Source: Clostridiales bacterium (lineage in GTDB: Bacteria; Bacillota; Clostridia; Oscillospirales; Oscillospiraceae). Taken from it: 11,343 nucleotides of DNA. The position numbers and the translations under genes are program-made. Positions within the stretch are counted from its first letter, which is position 1; each line of letters starts with the position of its first letter. Below, piece by piece: positions 5,583 to 11,343 of the stretch. The notes under the pieces were generated by a model. That model had not been told where the DNA came from. It made no database searches and saw nothing but the letters and a program-made list of their open reading frames with translations. The DNA is taken from NCBI GenBank assembly GCA_019421525.1, contig JAHZFC010000067.1, forward strand, positions 1-11,343. Reading direction: 5' to 3'.

Positions 5583-6527
5583 TTACAGGGCCGGATTAGG
5601 GGAGAGCTCCCGTCCGCTTTGCGCTGGTGGCTGCGTATGTCGGGCGGGAGCGTCAGCGGCGAACTGCTGGTGCAGAAAGGTCATGATGCGGGACAGGGAG
5701 CGGTCCCCGTCCCGTCGGCGGATGCACACGATCTCCGCGTGGGCGGCGGGGATGGGGACGGGCTGATAGCGCAGGGTGGGGGAGCCACACCCCTCAAAGC
5801 CCCGGGTGAGCAGGGCAAAGCCCTGTCCGGCTTCCAGCAGGACCCGCATGGTGTTGATGTCGGGACACAGGAGGGACTGGCGGAAGGGGAGCTGCCGGGC
5901 CCACTCCTCGCCTCCGGGCACCAGATTGTCCCTGGGCAGGGTCAGCTGGGTGTAAGGGGCCAGGGCGTCGGGGGTGAAGGGCTCCAGGGCAGCCAGAGGG
6001 TGGGTGGCGGAATACACGATCTCAAAGGGCTTGGAATACAGGACGTCCACCTGGACCTCCGGCCACAGGGCCCAGTCGTTGGAGGTGGTCACGCACAGGT
6101 CCAGCTTGCCGTCCAGCAGCTGGTTGCGCAATGCCACGAAGTCATAGAGCTTGATGTCGAAGGAGATGTCGGGGAATTTGCCGAACAGGGCGTTGACCAT
6201 GGGGAGGATGATGAGCGCCTGGGACAGGGCGGCCAGGAACCCGATGGATACGGAGCCCCGCTTTCCGTTGGCGATGTTCTTGGCCTTTTTGATGCTGAGG
6301 TCGATATTGCGGTGCAGGTCGGCCAGGTCGGTACGCAGGCTCTGCCCCGCCGGGGTGAGGGAGACTGACCGGGTGGAGCGGTGGAACAGGCGAAAGCCCA
6401 GCTCCTGCTCCAGGGCGGCGATCTGCTTGGTCACGGCCTGCTGGGACATAAAAAGGTTTTTGGCCGCCGCGGTAAAGCTCAGGCAGTTGGCCACCTCCAA
6501 AAAGCACCGGATCTGCTTGTACAGCAT
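5583..6527 (-). CDS. LysR-type transcriptional regulator, divergent from the sulfur operon
   Basis: The protein has 314 residues, the usual LysR length. The N-terminal winged HTH covers about residues 1-60: FLEVANCLSFTAAAKNLFMS, then QQAVTKQIAALEQELGFRLF, then HRSTRSVSLTPAG. The effector domain follows, beginning near GSVSIGFLAALSQALI (about 92-107). It is cytoplasmic and binds DNA as a dimer or tetramer. AGGAGG precedes the ATG by 7 nt on the minus strand. It is divergent from the four-gene operon at 6769-10334, the classic arrangement for a LysR regulator and its target. A dyad ACAAC-N5-GTTGT (6613-6627) lies inside its own promoter and about 60 bp upstream of the expected operon start, fitting autorepression plus activation of the operon. 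The effector ligand cannot be told from sequence. Confidence 0.93.
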   Translation of the reverse strand: MLYKQIRCFLEVANCLSFTAAAKNLFMSQQAVTKQIAALEQELGFRLFHRSTRSVSLTPAGQSLRTDLADLHRNIDLSIKKAKNIANGKRGSVSIGFLAALSQALIILPMVNALFGKFPDISFDIKLYDFVALRNQLLDGKLDLCVTTSNDWALWPEVQVDVLYSKPFEIVYSATHPLAALEPFTPDALAPYTQLTLPRDNLVPGGEEWARQLPFRQSLLCPDINTMRVLLEAGQGFALLTRGFEGCGSPTLRYQPVPIPAAHAEIVCIRRRDGDRSLSRIMTFLHQQFAADAPARHTQPPAQSGRELSPNPAL

Positions 6528-6600
6528 AGGGATACCTCCTGTTTTTCCTGCCCCGCCCAGGGAGAGGACGGGCTGGGGATGGGCTGGACCACCCCTATTT

Positions 6601-6630
6601 AGGATACGATAAACAACTCAAAGTTGTCAA
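6601..6630 (-). promoter_or_regulatory. Promoter of the divergent LysR gene
   Basis: On the minus strand TTGACA (6630-6625), an 18-nt spacer and TATCCT (6606-6601) form a plausible sigma-A promoter. The ACAAC-N5-GTTGT dyad at 6613-6627 falls in the spacer and overlaps the -35 box, so a regulator bound there would block this promoter. Confidence 0.62.
6613..6627. promoter_or_regulatory. Candidate LysR binding site
   Basis: This is a perfect 5-bp dyad, ACAAC-TCAAA-GTTGT, in the AT-rich gap between divergent genes. Its centre is about 62 bp upstream of the expected start of the sulfur operon, where LysR-type activators normally bind, and within the promoter of the regulator gene itself. Binding is inferred from position and symmetry. 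Confidence 0.55.
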
Positions 6631-6645
6631 TAGGACAAACCACTG

Positions 6646-6675
6646 TTTCTCTAGGATTTTGTTTTTTCCTATAAT
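6646..6675 (+). promoter_or_regulatory. Promoter of the isomerase-like / SufES operon
   Basis: A perfect TATAAT at 6670-6675 is preceded by only a poor -35 (TTTCTC at 6646-6651, 18-nt spacing). A strong -10 with a weak -35 is typical of promoters needing an activator, in line with the LysR site upstream. The expected start is near 6682. Confidence 0.65.
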
Positions 6676-6687
6676 AGAGGTCACGAG

Positions 6688-6713
6688 GGATAGACATCCA
6701 AAGCGGTCTATCC
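6688..6713 (+). promoter_or_regulatory. Leader hairpin in the 5' untranslated region of the sulfur operon
   Basis: A perfect 8-bp stem, GGATAGAC (6688-6695) with GTCTATCC (6706-6713) and a 10-nt loop, lies within a few bases of the expected transcription start. The leader of roughly 85 nt has no other clear riboswitch-like architecture. It may stabilise the mRNA 5' end. Confidence 0.45.
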
Positions 6714-6768
6714 AGGTGTAAGAGACCGGAAGCGCCGGACTTCGTAACGAACAGAAAGGAAGATCCAA

Positions 6769-8316
6769 ATGATCCACATGGGAAAAGACATCAAGCTCAA
6801 CATCAAGCCGATCTTTGTCACCCTCCGCCACGACTATGTGTTCGAGGGCCCCTGCCGGATGGGCAAGGGATTCGAGCTCACCCGGGAGTTCGACGATATG
6901 GCCAACCAGGAGCTGCTCCGGGGCGCCAGGGAGGAGATCGCCCAGAATCTCACCAGCCCCCACTTCCACGTGCTGGAGCCCTACTGGGCGGACCGGAATG
7001 AGGAGTTCTTGGTCACGCCGGAGATCCTGGGAGAGATGCTGGCGGATAAGGACCAGGTGGACGTGTACCTGGTGGGGCCCATGGGCCGCCTGTCCGACCT
7101 GATGATCGACTTTGCCCAGAAGGCCCGCAAGCCTATGGTGCTCATCCCCGGCCCCCAGTGCATGCAGACCATCATGGCCGCCTCCACCCGGGCCCGGGGG
7201 CTGGAGACCTACGCCTATCGCACTTGGGAGGAGACCGTGGACTTCCTGGAGGTGCTGCGGGCAGCCAAGATGCTCCGGGAGACCCGGGTGCTGTGCGCGG
7301 CCCGGTTCGGCACCGCCCGCTCCATCAGCGACATGGGCAACTTCGTCGACCTGGAGCACGTCACCGACGTGCTGGGGACTCAGTTCACCTTCGTGAACAT
7401 CCATGAGCTGCTGGACCAGACCCACATCGGCAAGTCCGGGGAGAATTACACCCTGCCCGGCCGGGCGGCCCTCAACCCCACCCAGGAGGATGTCCGGGAG
7501 ATGGAGGCGCTGGCCGACGACCTGATCGGCAACGCCCAGGAGTGCGACATGACCCGGGAGGAGGTGCTCAACTCCGAGCGGTTCTACATCACGGTGAAGA
7601 AGATGCTGGACTACTACGGCTGCAACGCCTTCGCCGCCCCCTGCCCCGACGCCTGCGCTACCCGGCGGCTCAATGAGGAGCACATGACCTTCTGTATGAC
7701 CCACTCCCTGCTGGGGGAGATGGGCATCCCCTCCGCCTGTGAGTACGACATTCCCGCCTGCCTGTCCATCGCCATCCTGTCCACCCTGGCGGACGCCCCG
7801 GCCTATATGGGCAACACCACCCATGACGCCAAGGCCATGGAGGGCGGCCGGTACGGCCTGTCCCCCTTCTTCCACACCGACATCAACGACCAGTGCCTGG
7901 ACGTGGTGAAGGCCGATCCGGACAACATCGTGCTCACCTGGCACGCGGTGCCCCGGCGGAATATGCGGGGCTGGGACGCCCCCAAGGCCCCCTACGCCAT
8001 CCGGCCCTTCGCCGCCAGCGGCTTCGGTGTGACCTTCCGCTACGACTTCACCCGGGATGCCGGCACCACCATCACCATGTGCCGCATCTCCCCGGACTGC
8101 TCCAAGCTGTTCGTGGCCAAGGGCGAGATCGTGGGCGGCGTGGGCTATCAGGACTACTCCTGCTCCGAGGGCGTGTTCTTCCGGGTGAAGGACGGCAGCG
8201 ACTTCTTCCAAAAGCAGCTGGAGGTGGGCAACCACGTGCCCCTGGTGTACGGCGACTGCTTTGACCAGGTGGTGGCCCTGGGCAAGCACCTGGGCCTGGA
8301 AGTCATCACCGCCTGA
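6769..8316 (+). CDS. L-fucose/L-arabinose isomerase-fold protein of unknown substrate
   Basis: The 515-residue protein has the layout of the FucI/AraA-like superfamily (COG2407 type). An N-terminal Rossmann-like domain includes QVDVYLVGPMGRLSDLMI; a second includes RVLCAARFGTARSISDMG and ends FTFVNIHELLD. The C-terminal active-site domain contains SACEYDIPACLSIAILSTLA (E325), then PAYMGNTTHD, then VLTWHAVPRR (H392). In characterised isomerases these regions supply a Glu, an Asp or Glu, and a His to a divalent metal. E325 and H392 fit, but the middle position reads Asn (N349). About 15 cysteines, including APCPDAC, are unusual for a sugar isomerase. AAGGA (6756-6760) lies 8 nt before the ATG. 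It is the first gene of an operon with sufE and sufS, so its real role may involve sulfur rather than ordinary sugar catabolism. Superfamily call fairly sure; reaction unknown. Confidence 0.75.
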   Translation: MIHMGKDIKLNIKPIFVTLRHDYVFEGPCRMGKGFELTREFDDMANQELLRGAREEIAQNLTSPHFHVLEPYWADRNEEFLVTPEILGEMLADKDQVDVYLVGPMGRLSDLMIDFAQKARKPMVLIPGPQCMQTIMAASTRARGLETYAYRTWEETVDFLEVLRAAKMLRETRVLCAARFGTARSISDMGNFVDLEHVTDVLGTQFTFVNIHELLDQTHIGKSGENYTLPGRAALNPTQEDVREMEALADDLIGNAQECDMTREEVLNSERFYITVKKMLDYYGCNAFAAPCPDACATRRLNEEHMTFCMTHSLLGEMGIPSACEYDIPACLSIAILSTLADAPAYMGNTTHDAKAMEGGRYGLSPFFHTDINDQCLDVVKADPDNIVLTWHAVPRRNMRGWDAPKAPYAIRPFAASGFGVTFRYDFTRDAGTTITMCRISPDCSKLFVAKGEIVGGVGYQDYSCSEGVFFRVKDGSDFFQKQLEVGNHVPLVYGDCFDQVVALGKHLGLEVITA

Positions 8317-8738
8317 TGGACGGCCGGAGCGCTATCCTGGCACGGGTTCGGCAGGCCGCCGTCCGGGGGGAGCGGTATGCCGCGGCCTTCGAGGCCCTGG
8401 GGGAAAAAACACGGGAGACGGCCTATCCCATCCTCCTGGCCTATATCCGGGACCGGTTCCTGCTGACGCCGGAGCTGTGCGCCAGCGATGATATCCTGGA
8501 CCTGGCTGACGCCAGCCTGCGGCACATCCTGGCGCTGAAAAAGCAGGGCCTGTATCACGGGGACATCTCCCGGGCGTGCAGCGGGGCCTCCTCCGTCATC
8601 GCCAAAAAGGTGTTGCTGATGAAGGCGGTGCAGGAGGACTTCGGTGTGACCATGTCGCCGGAGCAGTCCGCGGCCCTGACCACCGTCACCCAACTGACCG
8701 ACTATATCCTGGCGCAGAGAGCGGGGGAGAGGACATGA
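8316..8738 (+). CDS. 140-residue protein with an acyl-carrier-like C-terminal half
   Basis: I do not recognise this family with certainty. The protein appears all-helical and soluble. Its C-terminal half (about residues 75-135) follows an acyl-carrier-protein pattern: CSGASSVIAKKVLLM, then KAVQEDFGVTMSPEQSAALT, then TVTQLTDYI, to be compared with GADSL...ALEEEFG...TTVGDLVDYI of true ACPs. The serine that would carry phosphopantetheine aligns best with S93, but with two extra residues before the EDFG motif and no Asp-Ser pair, so attachment is uncertain. C88 sits just before it. The start codon shares one base with the stop of the isomerase-like gene (TGATG), and its end overlaps sufE by 4 nt (ATGA), implying translational coupling. 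It may present a bound intermediate to, or receive sulfur from, the SufS-SufE pair; that is inference. Confidence 0.8.
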   Translation: MDGRSAILARVRQAAVRGERYAAAFEALGEKTRETAYPILLAYIRDRFLLTPELCASDDILDLADASLRHILALKKQGLYHGDISRACSGASSVIAKKVLLMKAVQEDFGVTMSPEQSAALTTVTQLTDYILAQRAGERT

Positions 8739-9148
8739 CCGCCATAGAAACAGAGCTTGCCCAGCTCAGATCGGAATTCGACAGCCTGCCCGACGGTTTT
8801 GCCCGGTACTCCTATCTGGTGGAGCTGGCGGCCCTGCTGCCAGCCCCCCCGGAGGGGCTGCGTCAGGAGCAAAACCTCTACCGGGGCTGCCAGTCCCAGG
8901 TGTGGCTGGCGGTATCGGCGGAAAATGGCACAGTCCGGCTGGATGCTGACAGCGACACCCTGCTGATCCGCGGCGTGCTCTGCCTGTACCGGGACCTGCT
9001 GGACGGGCGGGCGGCGGACGAGGTGCTCGATGCCCGGTTCGACCTGCTCCAAGAGCTGCCCCTGGCAGAGCATTTCAGCTCCCGGCGGACGGCGGGGATC
9101 GCCGGGCTGCTGGGCGAGGTCCAAAGGAGGCTGAAAAATGGCCTTTGA
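8735..9148 (+). CDS. sufE: SufE-family cysteine desulfurase sulfur acceptor
   Basis: SufE takes the persulfide from the active-site cysteine of a group II cysteine desulfurase and passes the sulfur on. The protein has 137 residues, the normal size. The conserved LYRGCQSQVWLAV places the acceptor cysteine at C52, matching Cys51 of Escherichia coli SufE. The N-terminal FARYSYLVELAALLPAPPEG and the LIRGVLCLYRDLLDGR segment are also typical. The ATG overlaps the preceding stop (ATGA), and the last 11 nt overlap the start of the desulfurase gene. Most Bacillota use the zinc protein SufU as partner of SufS, so a true SufE here is notable. No sufB, sufC or sufD lies in the window, which argues against a complete Fe-S assembly operon. 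CsdE is the other family name that would fit. Confidence 0.93.
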   Translation: MTAIETELAQLRSEFDSLPDGFARYSYLVELAALLPAPPEGLRQEQNLYRGCQSQVWLAVSAENGTVRLDADSDTLLIRGVLCLYRDLLDGRAADEVLDARFDLLQELPLAEHFSSRRTAGIAGLLGEVQRRLKNGL

Positions 9149-10334
9149 CGTTCAAGCGGTCCGGGAGCAGTTCCCGGCCCTGGAAGAGCAGGTCCATGGC
9201 CGGCCCCTGGTCTATCTGGACAACGCCGCCACCGCCCAGATGCCCCGGCCTGTGATGGAGGCGGTGGCCCGGCTGGAGCTGTGCCGGGGCAATGTCCACC
9301 GGGGCATCCACGCCCTCAGCGAGCGGTGCACCGCCGCCTATGAGCAGGCCAGGTCCACGGCCGCCGCCTTCCTTGGCGCGCTGCCGGAGCAGGTGACCTT
9401 TACCGGCGGCGCCACAGACGGGATCGACCGGGTGGCCACAGTGTATGAGCGGACGGGAGAGAAGGGGGTGGCGGTCACCCTGCTGGAGCACCACTCCAAC
9501 TTCGTCCCCTGGCAGCAGCTTTGCCTGCGGAAGGGATGGACATTTCGGGTCATCCCCCTGGACGACGGAGGGCAGATAGACCTGGTGGAAGCAGAACGTC
9601 TGTTGGATGACAGCGTCGGCCTGCTGGCCGTCTCCCACTGCTCCAATGTGCTGGGAACGGTGACGCCGGTGGAGGCCCTTTGCCGCCTGGCCCACAGCCG
9701 GGGCATCCGGGTGCTGGTGGACGGGGCCCAGTCGGTCTGTCACCGCCCCATCGACGTATCAGAGCTGGGGTGCGACTGGTTCGTCTGCTCCGGGCACAAG
9801 CTGGGCGGGCCATTTGGAGTGGGGCTGCTCTACGCCAAAGAGCCCATGGAGCCGGCGCGGTTTGGCGGCGGGATGGTGGACCGGGTGAGCGTGGCGGGTA
9901 CCTCCTTTGCCCCGCCGCCCCTGTCCGGCGAGGCGGGCACACCCAATGTGTCCGGCGCGGTGGGCCTGGCTGCCGCGATCGGCTTCCGCCAGGGCCTGGA
10001 CGAGGGCTGGCGGACTCATGAGGGGGCGCTGCTGGCCCGGGCGGAGGGGCAGCTGTCGGCGCTGCCCGGGGTGCGCATCCTGGGCAGCGGGCCCCGGGAG
10101 GGATGCCTGTCCTTTGTCATCCAGGGGGTGCAGCCCTTTGACGCGGCCGCGCTGCTGGACCAGCTGGGCATTGCCGTCCGCTCGGGGCACCACTGCGCCC
10201 AGCCCCTGTTGGACAGCCTGGGGCTGGACTATGCCCTGCGGGTGTCGCCGGCCTATTACAACACGCCGGAGGAGATCGAGGCCCTGGTCCACGGGCTGGA
10301 GAAGATCGTCCCCATGCTGCGGCGGGACCGATAA
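9138..10334 (+). CDS. SufS/CsdA-type (group II) cysteine desulfurase
   Basis: This pyridoxal-phosphate enzyme converts L-cysteine to L-alanine and an enzyme-bound persulfide. It has 398 residues, the family length. YLDNAATAQMP (26-36) is the N-terminal signature, HHSNFVPW lies in the cofactor region, VLVDGAQSV provides the Asp under the PLP ring, and SGHKLGGPFG carries the PLP lysine, K221. RSGHHCAQP carries the catalytic C353 in the short loop typical of group II enzymes, which need a SufE-like partner; that partner is encoded immediately upstream with an 11-nt overlap. Its ribosome binding site AAAGGAGG (9123-9130) lies within the last sufE codons. It closes the four-gene operon. Which sulfur pathway it feeds is not shown by sequence alone, so I leave the symbol open between sufS and csdA. 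Confidence 0.95.
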   Translation: MAFDVQAVREQFPALEEQVHGRPLVYLDNAATAQMPRPVMEAVARLELCRGNVHRGIHALSERCTAAYEQARSTAAAFLGALPEQVTFTGGATDGIDRVATVYERTGEKGVAVTLLEHHSNFVPWQQLCLRKGWTFRVIPLDDGGQIDLVEAERLLDDSVGLLAVSHCSNVLGTVTPVEALCRLAHSRGIRVLVDGAQSVCHRPIDVSELGCDWFVCSGHKLGGPFGVGLLYAKEPMEPARFGGGMVDRVSVAGTSFAPPPLSGEAGTPNVSGAVGLAAAIGFRQGLDEGWRTHEGALLARAEGQLSALPGVRILGSGPREGCLSFVIQGVQPFDAAALLDQLGIAVRSGHHCAQPLLDSLGLDYALRVSPAYYNTPEEIEALVHGLEKIVPMLRRDR

Positions 10335-10377
10335 GAGGGACAGATGGAGGCAGCCGGCTCTGCCGGTCCGCTCCCGC

Positions 10378-10406
10378 TTGCCAGTCTGTTTGCCATATGT
10401 TAAAAT
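10378..10406 (+). promoter_or_regulatory. Promoter of the second LysR-type gene
   Basis: TTGCCA (10378-10383), a 17-nt spacer and TAAAAT (10401-10406) resemble a sigma-A promoter. It lies in the 97-bp gap after the cysteine desulfurase gene, with the expected start near 10413, which leaves a leader of only about 20 nt before the ATG at 10432. Confidence 0.65.
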
Positions 10407-10431
10407 CAGGATAGGAAAGGGGGATGGGAAG

Positions 10432-11343
10432 ATGGATCTGCTGCAGCTCCAATATTTCCGGACGATCGCGCAATATGAGAACCTGACCAAAGCGGCCCAG
10501 GCCCTGTTTGTCAGCCAACCCAATCTGAGCACCAGTCTGTCGCGGCTGGAGGAAGACCTCGGCGTCAAGCTCTTTGAGCGCCGCAGGGGGAAGATCGCCC
10601 TGACGAGCAACGGAAAACTGTTCCTGACCTATGTGGAGCGTGTGCTGGGCGAGCTGGACAACGGGATCAAGAAGGTGCGGGCGCTGGAGCATGCGGAGCA
10701 CGACCAGATCCGGGTGGTCAGCAGCCAGCTGGATTTTATCAGTGAGATCCTGCGGGAGAACTATCCCAAGGATGAAAAGATCAAGATCAAGCAGGTGCGC
10801 TGCGCGAATTTAGACGTCTTTGACAGGGTCCTGTCTGACGATGCTGATTTCGGATTTTATCACGGAGAGCCTAAGTCAAAAATGCTGGAATATACCCCGA
10901 TCATCTCCAGCGAGCGCATCGCGATCGTACACAAGGAACACCCCTTGGCCGGGGCGGGGCACATCTCCGTTTCGCAGCTGGAAGGAGAGGCGATGATCTG
11001 CGATCACTGCCGCGATGACGCGGAGCTGTTCGAGTCCCTTTCTGTATCCTTTGGGACCCAGCTCAATGTCTTTTTTGAATGTGATGATACCAAGATGGAG
11101 GCGACCCTGGTAGCTTCCGGGAGGGGGATATCCATTTCGCCCTTTCCAAACTTTTATAAATTCATGCGGGAAGACCCCGGAGCGCCCATCACGTTCCTTT
11201 ACTTTGAAGAGCCGCTCCCTCCGGCGCACCTGGGAATCGTCCGCCGGTACGGCATCCACCTGACTGACTCGGCGCTCCACTTTCTGCAGTGCGCGACCGA
11301 TTTTTTCAAACGCGACCATATCCGATCGCTGCAATTCCTGCGT
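10432..11343 (+). CDS. LysR-type transcriptional regulator (3' partial)
   Basis: An open frame of 304 codons runs to the window edge with no stop. The N-terminal LysR HTH covers residues 1-60: LLQLQYFRTIAQYENLTKAA, then QALFVSQPNLSTSLSRLEED, then LGVKLFERRRGKIALTSNG. The effector-binding domain starts near DQIRVVSSQLDF (about 93) and includes ERIAIVHKEHPLAG and ASGRGISISPFPNF, typical of the family. It is almost complete, since family members have about 300 residues. AAGGGGG (10416-10422) precedes the ATG by 9 nt. A CDHC pair (C190, C193) in the effector domain is unusual and could respond to redox state or metal. It has its own promoter and may co-regulate the upstream sulfur operon or a gene beyond the window. 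Its sequence is less GC-biased at third positions than the operon genes. Confidence 0.92.
   Translation, partial: MDLLQLQYFRTIAQYENLTKAAQALFVSQPNLSTSLSRLEEDLGVKLFERRRGKIALTSNGKLFLTYVERVLGELDNGIKKVRALEHAEHDQIRVVSSQLDFISEILRENYPKDEKIKIKQVRCANLDVFDRVLSDDADFGFYHGEPKSKMLEYTPIISSERIAIVHKEHPLAGAGHISVSQLEGEAMICDHCRDDAELFESLSVSFGTQLNVFFECDDTKMEATLVASGRGISISPFPNFYKFMREDPGAPITFLYFEEPLPPAHLGIVRRYGIHLTDSALHFLQCATDFFKRDHIRSLQFLR

Noticed and set aside
5271..6368. Plus-strand open frame antisense to the first LysR gene
   Set aside because: The minus strand encodes a full-length LysR protein with a proper ribosome binding site; the plus-strand frame has no domain and runs through the hairpin cluster.
6595..8289. 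Long open frame on the minus strand opposite the isomerase-like gene
   Set aside because: It shows the same low-complexity His/Gly/Val composition, no ribosome binding site, and is opposite a gene with clear family motifs. A similar frame opposite acpP and rnc (about 4248-5510) is rejected for the same reasons.
10354..10366. CCGGC-TCT-GCCGG stem after the cysteine desulfurase gene as a terminator
   Set aside because: It has only 5 bp and no T-run follows, so I cannot support termination here.

Overview
The window looks like a chromosomal segment from a GC-rich member of the Bacillota, most likely the Oscillospiraceae (Flavonifractor / Lawsonibacter / Pseudoflavonifractor type). The reasons are the strongly GC-biased third codon positions, the Gram-positive ribosome binding sites (AGGAGG-like), the presence of the folate-dependent tRNA methyltransferase TrmFO, and the gene order topA - trmFO - plsX - acpP - rnc. 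Genus-level assignment is inference.

Region 1 (1-3141): the 3' end of a probable topoisomerase I gene with a Lys/Ala/Thr-rich tail is followed by a small accessory block. That block holds an ~85-residue minus-strand gene, a divergent XRE-family repressor gene with a striking shared operator/promoter, and a DUF559 endonuclease-like gene sitting among four copies of a GC-rich double-hairpin repeat. Then comes trmFO. The last 70 bp of trmFO are repeated 223 bp downstream, and the two copies flank a 153-bp hairpin-rich insert.

Region 2 (3142-5582): lipid and RNA housekeeping genes. plsX makes acyl-phosphate for phospholipid synthesis, acpP (with its own good promoter) is the acyl carrier protein, and rnc is RNase III. 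rnc is not followed by smc, as is usual in the phylum, but by about 340 bp without a gene that carry at least five hairpins.

Region 3 (5583-11343): a LysR-type regulator gene on the minus strand diverges from a tightly packed four-gene operon. The operon encodes an L-fucose/L-arabinose isomerase-fold protein, a 140-residue protein whose C-terminal half resembles an acyl carrier protein, a SufE sulfur acceptor, and a SufS/CsdA cysteine desulfurase. The genes overlap by 1, 4 and 11 nt. A second LysR-type regulator gene with its own promoter follows and runs off the end of the window. SufS plus SufE would extract sulfur from cysteine as a persulfide. No sufBCD scaffold genes are present, so a dedicated sulfur-transfer pathway involving the sugar-isomerase-like protein and the carrier-like protein is the most interesting possibility here. 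Its substrate and product cannot be read from the sequence.
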